The notes below the pieces were generated by a model. It was not told the DNA's origin. It worked only from the letters and a program-made list of their open reading frames with translations, and made no database searches. A program made the position numbers and the translations under genes. Shown here piece by piece: positions 6,927-14,877 of a stretch of DNA of 46,385 nucleotides. The stretch lies in contig JBBSDV010000002.1 in the NCBI GenBank assembly GCA_038240335.1, positions 1-46,385 of the forward strand, in the 5' to 3' direction. Origin of the DNA: JBBSDV01 sp038240335. Lineage in GTDB: Bacteria; Chloroflexota; Dehalococcoidia; DSTF01; JACRBR01. The stretch's first letter is position 1. Each line of letters starts with the position of its first letter.

Positions 6927-7739
6927 CTACTGGATGTGGTTCACCCAGCCGTTGCTGCCCGACATTTCTTCGCTGCACTGGTGCATGCGCCGTATGTTTC
7001 CCCAATTCTCGACGCCGAGGAAGGAATGTCCCCCCACAGTGACGAGCTGATAGTAGAACCAGTCGCGGCCAGCGTCGAAACCACTGAGGTCCGGTCGCAG
7101 TCCCGGCCAACGGTTGCCGAACACCGCCGGGACGGCGTGCCAACACGGCCCCGTCCCCTGTTCTTGGTCATAGTGCGGCGTACAAGTTGCCCACGTTCCG
7201 CCGCGAGGATCGGCGATCGAGGCGACGATGTTGCAGCGGACGTGCCAACGCGATTCAGCGCAAGGAACGACCACATAACAAAACTGCGTTCCATCGTTCG
7301 TCGCGGAGCTTATCTCTCCTGCCACACAGGTCGCTCCGTCCTTAAAGTTTTGGTCGCCCTGCCCGTTCACCGTGATCCCGTTGTCGTTGAAAATCTGCTC
7401 GGCCTGCGCGCCGTTGCGCCGAATGATCATCGTGACCGGATCAATTTCGCCGGCATCATCAACGCAACCCGAGCCATAAGAGAACTGACTTCCGTTGGTT
7501 TGCCAGAATGCCGGCGGTGGAGGAATGGGCGTCGCCGTGGCCGTCGGCACCGCTGTCGCAGCACCACCTCCACCACCACCCCCGCCACCTCCGCCACCAC
7601 CGCAGGCGAAGTCGCTCCCGTCGCCCGTGCGAAGGTTGATGCAGGAGGCGGTGCCCGGCTGCTCCTTGCACTGATAGTCCGCGGCGACGGCAAAAAAAGC
7701 CAGCACCGCCAACCCGGCGACTAGTCCGACCCTTCGCAT
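6927..7739 (-). CDS. Secreted Cys-rich protein with a 13-glycine linker
   Basis: 270 aa. A clear signal peptide (MRRVGLVAGLAVLAFFAVAA, cleavage likely after AVA or VAA) is followed by a short segment with three Cys, then 13 consecutive Gly (7567-7605) and a Thr/Pro linker. The remaining ~180 residues are an extracellular domain with many Cys and Trp (YGSGC, DGATC, QFCYVVVPC, VRCN, ATCTP, GPCWH, HQC). No enzyme motif is visible. It is the first gene of the five-gene cassette and has its own promoter. The Gly tract uses mixed Gly codons, which argues against simple slippage. No known family recognised. Confidence 0.78.
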   Translation of the reverse strand: MRRVGLVAGLAVLAFFAVAADYQCKEQPGTASCINLRTGDGSDFACGGGGGGGGGGGGGAATAVPTATATPIPPPPAFWQTNGSQFSYGSGCVDDAGEIDPVTMIIRRNGAQAEQIFNDNGITVNGQGDQNFKDGATCVAGEISSATNDGTQFCYVVVPCAESRWHVRCNIVASIADPRGGTWATCTPHYDQEQGTGPCWHAVPAVFGNRWPGLRPDLSGFDAGRDWFYYQLVTVGGHSFLGVENWGNIRRMHQCSEEMSGSNGWVNHIQ

Positions 7740-7781
7740 AACACACCCCCGCTTCGCTCCGCCGTCGTTGCTGGGGAGCCG

Positions 7782-7811
7782 ATCCTAGCTTTTTGTTTTT
7801 TGTCCTGTCAA
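7782..7811 (-). promoter_or_regulatory. Predicted promoter of the five-gene membrane/secreted cassette
   Basis: On the minus strand a consensus TTGACA (7811-7806) is followed after 18 bp by TAGGAT (7787-7782), 43 bp before the ATG at 7739. The spacer is A-rich (CAAAAAACAAAAAGC). It is among the best sigma-70-like promoters in the window. Confidence 0.6.
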
Positions 7812-7984
7812 GCCCCCAATTTCGCCGCCCGGGGCGACGAACGCACGCCGCCAGCATGCTCCCCTGCAAGGTCACCAGCGCTGCAGCCTCCACTACCATC
7901 CAGCGTCCGAGCATCCCGCATCCATCGCCCCGCTGCGTCGCCCGACGCTCGGACATCAACCTCCACCCGTGCCATGCTCGCCGC

Positions 7985-8560
7985 ATGAACACACACCGCG
8001 CCCTCGCCGTCTCCGGCCCAAAGACACCCGAAGGAAAGACCCGCAGCAGTCGAAACAGCACCGGCCACGGGCTCCGCGCCAACGTCCTGGTCATGCCCCA
8101 ATTCGAAACCGAAGCCGACTGGGTGGCCTGTTCCGACGGCATCGTCGACAGCCTCGCACCCGATGGCGGCACGGAAGTCGCCCTCGCCGCGCGCGTCGCC
8201 GAACTCCTCTGGCGCCTCCGCCGCATCGCCCGCGCCGAAGTCCAAATGGTCGAGTCCGCTTTCGAGGCCACGCACACCAAGGACGCTCGCCAACGACAAA
8301 CGCGCGTCGACGCCGCCGAACAGCTCGCCGGCAGCTTCTATGGCGGTGGCTTCGAGCAGGAATCCGGAACGTCACCTGCTCCAACCGAACGACGGCTTCT
8401 CCCCGCCGATGGCGATCTCGATCAGCTGATCCGCTATGAAGCACACCTCAATCGCCAGCTCTACCACGCCCTCCACGAACTCGAGGCACTGCAGGCTCGC
8501 CGCAACGGATCGAGCCCCCCGCTCGCTCGTATCCAGGTGCACGGTCTCCCCGGATCATGA
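7985..8560 (+). CDS. Orphan GPKTPEGK/HGLRA-type protein
   Basis: 191 aa, rich in Arg and Ala with no membrane segment. The N-terminus has SGPKTPEGKTRSSRN followed by GHGLRAN. This motif recurs in short proteins of unknown function scattered through Acidobacteria, Planctomycetes and Chloroflexota, often in multiple copies (recollection). The middle is a charged helical region (LLWRLRRIARAEVQMVESAFEA). A CATGCT box lies 6 nt before the ATG, which fits a leaderless start. Its TGA stop lies inside the first copy of a dispersed 27-bp repeat, which suggests that gene and repeat travel together. Confidence 0.7.
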   Translation: MNTHRALAVSGPKTPEGKTRSSRNSTGHGLRANVLVMPQFETEADWVACSDGIVDSLAPDGGTEVALAARVAELLWRLRRIARAEVQMVESAFEATHTKDARQRQTRVDAAEQLAGSFYGGGFEQESGTSPAPTERRLLPADGDLDQLIRYEAHLNRQLYHALHELEALQARRNGSSPPLARIQVHGLPGS

Positions 8561-8585
8561 AAAGTGCCAAACGATTACATAACGA
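8557..8585 (+). repeat. Dispersed 27-29 bp repeat, copy 1
   Basis: Begins ATGAAAAGTGC and ends AAACGATTACATAACGA, with one C/T difference from copies 2 and 3. It overlaps the stop codon of the preceding gene. Confidence 0.8.
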
Positions 8586-8670
8586 GAGCCAGGCAAGTAC
8601 CCAGCGCAGATCGCCGCAGCCATAAGAGAGACCCCAACGCGTGTGGCACTGGCGTCCTCGCCTCCGAAAC

Positions 8671-8699
8671 ATGAAAAGTGCTAAACGATTACATAACGA
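8671..8699 (+). repeat. Dispersed 27-29 bp repeat, copy 2
   Basis: Same orientation as copy 1, 114 bp downstream. Its last 27 bases are identical to the reverse complement of 45098-45124, more than 36 kb away, and both are preceded by CCGAAAC. In one frame all three read KSAKRLHN(E/D), but no long ORF follows. Confidence 0.85.
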
Positions 8700-8733
8700 C
8701 AACGGGCTGCGACGGGGAGAATTGCGCTTGCCA

Positions 8734-8771
8734 TGAGACGCAGTCTCACATAACCTGAGACCCAGTCTCAG
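8734..8771 (+). promoter_or_regulatory. Twin palindromic Fur-family operators
   Basis: Two perfect inverted repeats, TGAGACGCAGTCTCA (8734-8748) and TGAGACCCAGTCTCA (8756-8770), have centres 22 bp apart, about two helical turns. Both have the 7-1-7 form of Fur-family boxes. They lie immediately before the Shine-Dalgarno (AGGAGG, 8774-8779) of the Fur-type regulator, so autoregulation of the regulator-transporter operon is the natural reading. Confidence 0.75.
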
Positions 8772-8785
8772 CGAGGAGGGACGCC

Positions 8786-9223
8786 GTGTCCGAGATAGAG
8801 CTGGTCATCGAGCGCCTGGAGATGCGCGGCCACCGGATGACCGGAAGCCGTCGCCGCGTGCTCGACGCCGTCATGGCCCAGCCCGCCCACTTCACCGTCG
8901 ACGACGTCCTGCACAGCACGCGCAAGGTGGGCCGCGCCACCGTCTTCCGCACGATGAAGCTCTTGCTCGACCTCAACATTGTCTGCCGCGTCATGCTCGA
9001 TGATGGCGCGCTCCACTACCGCGTCAGCACCCGCAGTCATCACCATCACCTCGTCTGCATCGACTGCGGCCGCGTCGAAGACTTTAGCCAGTGCGACGTC
9101 CAGTCGCTCACCCGCGATCTCGCCCAGGCGACTGGCTACGAGATCGAACGCCACTGGCTCGAGGTCTACGGCCGCTGCCACGCCTGCCGCCTCCTCAAGA
9201 CTGAGATGGCCGCCGTTGGTTGA
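8786..9223 (+). CDS. Fur-family metal-responsive repressor (Zur/Fur-like)
   Basis: 145 aa, GTG start 6 nt after AGGAGG. An N-terminal winged helix (~15-75, including VGRATVFRTMKLL, the usual recognition helix region) is followed by a dimerisation and metal domain with HHHH (85-88), CxxC (C91, C94) and a second CxxC (C131, C134). The two CxxC pairs form the structural zinc site known in Fur and Zur. It precedes an ABC-3 type metal transporter with a His-rich ATPase tail, which favours zinc or manganese over iron; the metal cannot be settled from sequence alone. Confidence 0.88.
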   Translation: MSEIELVIERLEMRGHRMTGSRRRVLDAVMAQPAHFTVDDVLHSTRKVGRATVFRTMKLLLDLNIVCRVMLDDGALHYRVSTRSHHHHLVCIDCGRVEDFSQCDVQSLTRDLAQATGYEIERHWLEVYGRCHACRLLKTEMAAVG

Positions 9224-9977
9224 GTCGACCGCCGTCACGCCCGCCCCGCCCGGCCTCGACACCGGCGATCTGCACGCCAGTTGCCTCGTGCTTCACGATG
9301 TGACGATCGCCTACGGGCGCAAGGTCGTGCTCGCCCACGTCGACGCCGATATCCCGCGCAGCCAGGTCGTCAGCATCGTCGGCCCGAACGGCGCCGGCAA
9401 GAGCACGCTGCTCAAAGCGATCGCCGGCCTCACCCCGATCGTTTCCGGCACGATCACGCTTTTCGGCGCGCCGATCGGCACGATGCGCAAGCACATTGCC
9501 TACGTGCCCCAGCGCGAGGATGTCGACTGGGCGTTCCCCGTCGCCGTGCGGGACGTCGTCATGATGGGCCGCTATCCCCGCCACGGCTGGCTCTCCCCGT
9601 CGTCATCCGAGGACCGCCGCGTCGTCGAGCAAGCGATGGCGCAGCTCGCGATCGACGACCTCGCCCGCCGTCAGATCAGCCAGCTCTCGGGCGGCCAGCA
9701 GCGCCGCGCGTTCATCGCCCGCGCCATCGCCCAGGAGCCCGACGTCATCCTCCTCGACGAACCGATGGCCGGCATCGACGCCGAAACGCACGACCGCATC
9801 GTCGCCCTGTTCGAGGATTGGCGGCTCGCCGGCAAAGTCGTCCTGCAGGCGACGCACGCCGCGCGCCACGGCGGTTCCGTCATCGCATTGCGCCGCCACA
9901 CCGATCCCATCCACGCCGACGACGCGACGCATCACGCCGACGAAGGGGGCGAGCATCATGGCATCGTTCGTCACTGA
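9216..9977 (+). CDS. Metal ABC transporter ATPase (Zn/Mn type)
   Basis: About 253 aa if the TTG at 9216 is used; it overlaps the end of the regulator gene, and later in-frame starts would clip the first beta strand. Walker A GPNGAGKST (~56-64), Q-loop in VPQRED, signature LSGGQ (~157-161), Walker B VILLDEP and switch His in QATHA are all present. The C-terminal ~25 residues are His-rich (HTDPIHADDATHHADEGGEHH), as in several ZnuC-like subunits, and may buffer metal. It overlaps the permease gene by 20 nt. No substrate-binding protein gene follows, so that subunit must be encoded elsewhere. Confidence 0.88.
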   Translation: MVESTAVTPAPPGLDTGDLHASCLVLHDVTIAYGRKVVLAHVDADIPRSQVVSIVGPNGAGKSTLLKAIAGLTPIVSGTITLFGAPIGTMRKHIAYVPQREDVDWAFPVAVRDVVMMGRYPRHGWLSPSSSEDRRVVEQAMAQLAIDDLARRQISQLSGGQQRRAFIARAIAQEPDVILLDEPMAGIDAETHDRIVALFEDWRLAGKVVLQATHAARHGGSVIALRRHTDPIHADDATHHADEGGEHHGIVRH

Positions 9978-10884
9978 ACCGCTGACCGATCCCGCGTTCC
10001 TGCGCGGCCTGCTCGATGTCGTCGCCGTCTCCATCGTCGCCGGCGTCATCGGGACGTTTATCGTCCTCCGCGGCATCGGTTTTCTCGGCGATGCGCTCGC
10101 CCACTCGATCTTTCCCGGCGTCGTCACGGCATTTCTTCTCGACGCGAACCTGCTCCTCGGCGCGTTGATCGCCGGCCTCTCGACAGCGGCCGTGATGGGG
10201 CTGCTGACGGCGAACGGCCGTGTCCGCGACAACACATCGATCGGCGTCGTCTTCACCGCCGCGTTCGCGCTCGGCGTCGTCATCCTCACCAATAATCGGG
10301 TCAACTCGGACGAACTCGAGGGCATCCTCTTCGGCGATCCACTGGCGGCGAACATGCTCGATGTTGTGATGACGCTCGTCATCGGCGGCGGCGTGCTGGC
10401 GACGGTCGTCGCCCTCCGACGCCTGTTCGTCATGTCGTCGTTCGACCCTTCGGGCGCGCGTGCCATGGGCTTGCCCGTCGTCGCGATCGACGTACTGCTC
10501 CTCGTGCTGACGGCGCTCACGGTCGTCATCGCCTTCAAGGCGGTCGGCAATATTCTCGTGATCTCGCTCTTGCTGACACCCGCCGCAACCGCGAGGCTCT
10601 TCACCGATCGACTTACCGCGACGGCGCTGCTGGCGTCGGCGCTCGGGGCAGGCGCGAGCGTCGCCGGCCTGTTCATCGGCTATCATTTCGGGGCTTCGGC
10701 CGGGGGCGTCATCGTCCTCACATCGACGGCTATGTTCCTCGCAGCGTGGATCTTCGCGCCGCGGCATGGCGTGCTGTGGGCGCGCCTCGCGCTGCGGGAC
10801 CGCTCGTTGTTGCTGCGCGAGCCAGAAGCGGAGGCGGAAGTCGTGCTCGCATCACCGGAAATCCAGGCGCCGCACACCGCATGA
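9958..10884 (+). CDS. Metal ABC transporter permease (ABC-3 family)
   Basis: 308 aa with eight or nine membrane segments. Typical family words are GIGFLGDALAHSIFPGVV near 37-54, DNTSIGVVFTAAFALGV, the conserved EGILFG, and AVGNILVISLLLTPAATA. It forms the channel of a Zn/Mn importer together with the ATPase encoded just upstream. The tail (~275-308) is cytoplasmic and acidic. Its stop overlaps the start of the next gene (ATGA), although that gene is a cell-wall enzyme. Confidence 0.9.
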   Translation: MASFVTEPLTDPAFLRGLLDVVAVSIVAGVIGTFIVLRGIGFLGDALAHSIFPGVVTAFLLDANLLLGALIAGLSTAAVMGLLTANGRVRDNTSIGVVFTAAFALGVVILTNNRVNSDELEGILFGDPLAANMLDVVMTLVIGGGVLATVVALRRLFVMSSFDPSGARAMGLPVVAIDVLLLVLTALTVVIAFKAVGNILVISLLLTPAATARLFTDRLTATALLASALGAGASVAGLFIGYHFGASAGGVIVLTSTAMFLAAWIFAPRHGVLWARLALRDRSLLLREPEAEAEVVLASPEIQAPHTA

Positions 10885-11612
10885 TCATGCCACGCATGAT
10901 TGGAGTCGTCTGTCTCGCATTCCTTGCCGCGCTAAGCGCAGCCTGTGGCGGCAGTTCGCCCCGTCTGCCCGCGTTCGGCGTCACCGTCGCCCCGATCGCC
11001 ACCGGCAGCGCGCCCGCGGGCCACAACGCCTCGGCACAGCTCGCGCAAATCGGCGGCAAGCCGGCCGCGCGTCCCCCAAGCAGCCGTACGTCCATCCAGG
11101 AAGACGCCGCAACCCCGAGTGACGATTCGGCCAACGCCGACAGCACGGACTCGGGCACAGAAGCGGCCTCCGACCTGACGCCGACACCCGCGACGCCGAG
11201 CGCCTCCGACGGCAGCCACGCGCCCGACGCCGGCCGCTGGATCGATGTCAACGTCTCGACCTTCGTCGTCCGCTTGATGGATGGCAAGTCGACTCGGCGC
11301 GACATCAAGCCCGTCGCCGTCGGCACGCAGGTCGATACCGGCGATTTCGCATCCACGCAGACCGGCCTCTTCCACGTTTACGACAAGATCCCCGATCTCG
11401 TCTACGACCCGCCCTACGACACCTACATCAGTCACTGGGTCGGCTTCGACCTCGACAAGGCCAACGGCTTCCACTCGTTCCTCAAGGACAAGGACGGCAA
11501 AGTCGCCGACAGCACAACGGGCCGCGTCAGCAACGGTTGCATCCGCACCGGCGACGCCGAGATCATCTTCCTCTACGCCGACATAGGCATGCCCGTCTGG
11601 GTGCATCGTTAG
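10881..11612 (+). CDS. L,D-transpeptidase lipoprotein (YkuD domain)
   Basis: 243 aa from the ATG at 10881, which overlaps the permease stop; nearby ATGs at 10887 and 10896 are alternatives. The N-terminus is a lipoprotein signal with lipobox LSAAC. A low-complexity Ser/Thr/Pro/Asp linker runs to about residue 115. The C-terminal ~125 residues are a YkuD domain beginning WIDVNVSTFVVRL, with the catalytic motif SNGCIR (Cys220). Such enzymes make 3-3 peptidoglycan cross-links or attach proteins to the wall. A second enzyme of this class is at 20591-21445. The overlap with the metal transporter may be accidental. Confidence 0.88.
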   Translation: MIMPRMIGVVCLAFLAALSAACGGSSPRLPAFGVTVAPIATGSAPAGHNASAQLAQIGGKPAARPPSSRTSIQEDAATPSDDSANADSTDSGTEAASDLTPTPATPSASDGSHAPDAGRWIDVNVSTFVVRLMDGKSTRRDIKPVAVGTQVDTGDFASTQTGLFHVYDKIPDLVYDPPYDTYISHWVGFDLDKANGFHSFLKDKDGKVADSTTGRVSNGCIRTGDAEIIFLYADIGMPVWVHR

Positions 11613-11660
11613 TTGGCAGTTTATAGTCCGTCGCAGGTAATTTGCTCTGCCTACCTCAAC

Positions 11661-11712
11661 CACGGTGAACGGCAACTGACAGCTGGCCGCTACCAACTGT
11701 GCACCGTGAACT
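11661..11712 (+). repeat. Degenerate 7-nt-period repeat
   Basis: CGGTGAACGGCAACTGACAG and the following bases fall into heptamers of the form x(A/G)(C)xGx, for example CGGTGAA/CGGCAAC/TGACAGC/TGGCCGC/TACCAAC. Similar gaps occur at five other places in the window. Confidence 0.5.
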
Positions 11713-11766
11713 CCATGCCATTAACTCCCGCGCGCCGCGCGCTGGGTTGGTATCCTGAGGGACTCT

Positions 11767-12981
11767 ATGGCTCGAAACGACCATCCATCCGCCCGCAAGG
11801 CAATGCACGCGACAGCCGAGCAGGTTGAGCGAGCGTTTCTGGTCGGCGTTCAGCGTAACAGCGAGCGCGAGAAGTGGCGCGGCGAAGCCTCGCTCGCCGA
11901 ATTGGCGCTGCTCGCGAGAACCGCCGGCGCCGAAGTCGTCGGCAACGTGCTCCAGCAGATGGATGCGCCCAACCCCGCGACCTACATCGGCAAGGGAAAG
12001 CTCGACGAGATCAAGCGCGCCGCGGCGACGTCCGGGTACACGATGGTGATCTTCGACGACCAGCTCGCTCCCGCACAGCAGGTCAACCTCGAGGACGCCC
12101 TCGGCGTCAAGGTGCTCGATCGCGCAACCCTGATCCTCGACATCTTCGCCATGCGTGCCCGCACGCGCGAGGGTCGCCTGCAGGTCGAACTGGCGCAGAC
12201 CGAGTACCTGCTCCCGCGCCTCAAGGGCCAGTGGTCGCACCTCGAGCGGCTCAGCGGCAACAGCGGCGCACCCGGCGCTATCGGCGTCCGCGGCCCCGGT
12301 GAGACCCAGATCGAGACGGACCGCCGGCTGGCGCGAAAGAAGATCCAGAAGCTCAAGGAGCAGATCGAGGACGTGCGCCAGCAGCGTTCGTTGTACCGCC
12401 GCCGCCGCGAGCGCGAGGGCGTCCCGATCGTCGCGCTCGTCGGTTACACGAATGCCGGCAAGAGCACCCTCATGCGCGTTCTGACCCGGGACGCCGACGT
12501 CTTCGTGCAGGACCAGCTGTTCGCCACCCTCGACCCGCTGACCCGCCGCGTCTACCTCGATGCCGCGCACCCGGCGCTCCTGACCGATACCGTCGGCTTC
12601 ATCCAGAAGCTGCCCGCGCAGCTCGTCGCCGCCTTTCGCGCCACGCTGGAGGAGCTGACGGACGCGTCGGTGCTGCTCCACGTCGTCGATATCACGCACC
12701 CCGACGCGGCGCATCAGAGCCAGACCGTCGAGGACACGCTCGCCACGCTCGGACTCGGCGATAAGCCGCGGATCACCGTGCTCAACAAGGTCGATCAGCT
12801 GCCCGACGCCGATGGCAATCCCGTGCATTCGATCTCGGAGCTGGCGTCGTTCCAGGAGTCGCTGGCGGAGAATATCTCCGACGCCGTGCTCATCTCCGCC
12901 GAGAAGCGCTGGGGCATCGACCTGCTCAAGCAGCGCATCGCAGAAACGCTCGATCGCGTCCCTGCCCACGCCGAGACCTAG
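11767..12981 (+). CDS. hflX: GTPase HflX, ribosome-splitting factor
   Basis: 404 aa, ATG preceded by GAGGGA. The N-terminal HflX domain includes the family words PATYIGKGKLDEI, LAPAQQVNLED and DRATLILDIFAMRA, and the signature GVRGPGETQIETDRR (~173-187). The G domain has G1 GYTNAGKST (226-234), G3 DTVGF (274-278) and G4 NKVD (340-343). HflX splits stalled or hibernating 70S ribosomes after stress. A TATCCT box 10 nt before the ATG may be its -10 element. Length and motifs are complete. Confidence 0.95.
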   Translation: MARNDHPSARKAMHATAEQVERAFLVGVQRNSEREKWRGEASLAELALLARTAGAEVVGNVLQQMDAPNPATYIGKGKLDEIKRAAATSGYTMVIFDDQLAPAQQVNLEDALGVKVLDRATLILDIFAMRARTREGRLQVELAQTEYLLPRLKGQWSHLERLSGNSGAPGAIGVRGPGETQIETDRRLARKKIQKLKEQIEDVRQQRSLYRRRREREGVPIVALVGYTNAGKSTLMRVLTRDADVFVQDQLFATLDPLTRRVYLDAAHPALLTDTVGFIQKLPAQLVAAFRATLEELTDASVLLHVVDITHPDAAHQSQTVEDTLATLGLGDKPRITVLNKVDQLPDADGNPVHSISELASFQESLAENISDAVLISAEKRWGIDLLKQRIAETLDRVPAHAET

Positions 12982-13088
12982 CCTTCGTATCATCAATCCG
13001 GAACAGATCCCGTCGCGGCTACCCAGCTTTGGCCGAGCGCGTGCTACTCCTCAGGGACACACAAATCGAATGCGCGCGTCTACTGACG

Positions 13089-13097
13089 TGGTAAGAT
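13089..13097 (+). promoter_or_regulatory. Extended -10 promoter of the cimA leader
   Basis: TGGTAAGAT is an extended -10 box (TGn plus TAAGAT). Initiation about 7 nt downstream falls on the A of the leader-peptide ATG at 13105, implying a leaderless transcript. No good -35 is visible, as expected for extended -10 promoters. Confidence 0.5.
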
Positions 13098-13104
13098 GCC
13101 GCGC

Positions 13105-13191
13105 ATGAACGCACTTCTAGCTCCTGAGGTACATCCAACCCGCGGTTCATCACCGCGGGGTGCCATTGTCCGGTTGCTGCTTCCCCGCTAG
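13105..13191 (+). CDS. Leader peptide for cimA attenuation
   Basis: A 28-codon ORF begins MNALLAPEV and ends RGAIVRLLLPR before TAG. It contains Ile, Val and three consecutive Leu codons near its end, plus two early Leu, directly before the gene for citramalate synthase, the entry to isoleucine synthesis. Slow translation of Ile-Val-Leu codons under branched-chain amino-acid shortage is the classic signal of ilv/leu attenuators. Mutually exclusive RNA pairings overlap the ORF (see the next feature). It probably acts in cis and need not be a stable protein. No Shine-Dalgarno is present; a -10 box 7 nt upstream suggests leaderless translation. Confidence 0.65.
   Translation: MNALLAPEVHPTRGSSPRGAIVRLLLPR
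13139..13188 (+). promoter_or_regulatory. Alternative hairpins of the cimA leader
   Basis: CCCGCGGT (13139-13146) pairs perfectly with ACCGCGGG (13152-13159). The same GCGGGG (13155-13160) can instead pair with CCCCGC (13183-13188), looping out the Ile-Val-Leu codons. A ribosome stalled on those codons would choose between the two structures. No T-run follows, so control may act on cimA translation rather than on termination. Confidence 0.45.
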
Positions 13192-13236
13192 CGGTCGGAG
13201 CGCCATCGCAACATCGGCGCGCATTCAGGAGATTCC

Positions 13237-14826
13237 ATGACGATCGAGCTATACGACACGACGTTGCGCGACGGCGCCCAGATGGAGGGCATGTCGCTCT
13301 CCGTCGAAGACAAACTCAAGATCACACGCCGCCTCGACGCGCTCGGCATGCATTACATAGAGGGCGGCTGGCCGGGCAGCAATCCGAAGGACGCCGAGTT
13401 CTTCGTCCGCGCTCAATCGCTCAACCTTCAGAACGCCCGCCTCGCGGCCTTCGGTTCGACGCGCAAGCCCAACTCCGACGCCGCCGCGGACCCGAACCTC
13501 CGAGCCCTGCTCGATGCGCGGACGCCCGTCGTCACCCTCGTTGGGAAGGCGAGCACGCTGCACGTCCGCGACGTCATCGAGACGACGCTCGAAGAAAATC
13601 TGGCGATGATCGCCGACTCCGTGCGGCTCATGGCCGAGAACGGCCGCACCGTGTTTTTCGACGCCGAGCACTTCTTCGACGGTTTCTACGCCGATCCCGC
13701 CTACGCCCTCCGTTGCCTCACCGCCGCCGCGAGCGCCGGCGCAAGTTGCCTCGTCCTCTGCGATAGCAACGGCGGCATGACCACGCGCCAGCTCGTCGAT
13801 GCGATCCACGCGGTGCAGGCCGAGGTCGATGCGCCGCTCGGCATTCACACGCACAACGACGCCGACCTCGCCGTCGCCAACACGATCGCCGCCGTTGAGG
13901 CGGGAGTCGGCCATGTGCAGGGCTGCGTCAACGGCTATGGCGAGCGTTGTGGTAACGCCAACATCATCAGCATCATGGCCAACCTCAAGCTCAAGCTCGG
14001 CCTCGACGTCGTCAGCGACGACCAGTTGGCGTCGCTCACCGACGTCAGCCATTACGTCAGTGAAATAGTCAACATGGTCCCGAGCCCGTACCAGCCATAC
14101 GTCGGCACGAGCGCGTTCACCCACAAGGGCGGTCTCCACGTCGCCGCGATGCTCAAGTCCGACGTGAGCTACCAGCACGTGCCGCCTGCATCCGTCGGCA
14201 ACACCCGTCGTCTGCTCGTTTCCGAGCTCGGTGGCAGCAGCGGCGTGCGACAGAAGCTCAAGGAGCGTGGGTTCGAGTTCGAGCTGTCCCGTGATGAAGC
14301 GCGCGTCCTGCAGGAGCGCGTCAACGAGCAGGAGGCGAAGGGCTACGCGTTCGAGGGCGCCGAGGCCTCGTTCGAGATGCTCGTCCGCCGCGCCCGTCCC
14401 GGGTACACGCCGCCCTTCGAACTCGAGGACTTCTGGATCGTCGAGCGCCGCGCCTCCGCGAACGCCGATCACGATCGCGAGATGCAGGCAGAGGCCATGG
14501 TGAAGGTGCGTGTCGAAGGCAAGCTGCTCCAGACCGCGGCCGAGGGCAACGGTCCTGTCAACGCGCTCGATGCCGCCGTGCGCAAGGCGCTCGTCGAGTT
14601 CTTCCCGACTATCTACGCCGTGAAGCTCGTCGACTTCAAGGTGCGGATCATCGACAGCGCCGCCGGTACCAGTGCGGCCGTTCGCTCGCTCATCGAGTCC
14701 ACCGACGGCGAACACTTCTGGACCACCGTCGGCGCCAGCACCGACATGGTCGAGGCATCATGGCTCGCCCTCGCCGACTCACTAGAGTACTTCGTCGTTA
14801 AGCGCGCAGCGTGGACACCGGGTTGA
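13237..14826 (+). CDS. cimA: (R)-citramalate synthase
   Basis: 529 aa, ATG with AGGAG 5 nt upstream. It condenses acetyl-CoA and pyruvate to citramalate, giving a threonine-independent route to isoleucine. The TIM-barrel half has DTTLRDG (7-13), IEGGWPGSNPKD, the metal-binding HTHND (~204-208) and GYGERCGNANI. The C-terminal LeuA regulatory domain (~390-520) is complete. The motif YIEGGWPG and overall length separate CimA from 2-isopropylmalate synthase (LeuA) and homocitrate synthase, which are the alternatives. A probable attenuator precedes it, so expression likely responds to branched-chain amino acids. Confidence 0.93.
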   Translation: MTIELYDTTLRDGAQMEGMSLSVEDKLKITRRLDALGMHYIEGGWPGSNPKDAEFFVRAQSLNLQNARLAAFGSTRKPNSDAAADPNLRALLDARTPVVTLVGKASTLHVRDVIETTLEENLAMIADSVRLMAENGRTVFFDAEHFFDGFYADPAYALRCLTAAASAGASCLVLCDSNGGMTTRQLVDAIHAVQAEVDAPLGIHTHNDADLAVANTIAAVEAGVGHVQGCVNGYGERCGNANIISIMANLKLKLGLDVVSDDQLASLTDVSHYVSEIVNMVPSPYQPYVGTSAFTHKGGLHVAAMLKSDVSYQHVPPASVGNTRRLLVSELGGSSGVRQKLKERGFEFELSRDEARVLQERVNEQEAKGYAFEGAEASFEMLVRRARPGYTPPFELEDFWIVERRASANADHDREMQAEAMVKVRVEGKLLQTAAEGNGPVNALDAAVRKALVEFFPTIYAVKLVDFKVRIIDSAAGTSAAVRSLIESTDGEHFWTTVGASTDMVEASWLALADSLEYFVVKRAAWTPG

Positions 14827-14877
14827 CCGCGCGTCGGCCGCGTCCGTCAGGTCGTGAGAAGAATTGAGGAGAACCGA

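Noticed and set aside
11656..12996. 446-residue minus-strand frame opposite hflX
   Set aside because: Shadow of a complete HflX gene; composition dominated by Leu, Asp, Val and Arg with no domain.
13120..13200. T-box leader before cimA
   Set aside because: The conserved antiterminator word and specifier-loop layout are absent; a translated leader peptide explains the sequence better.
13249..14715. 488-residue minus-strand frame opposite cimA
   Set aside because: Antisense shadow of a conserved enzyme, with no start signal or recognisable motif.
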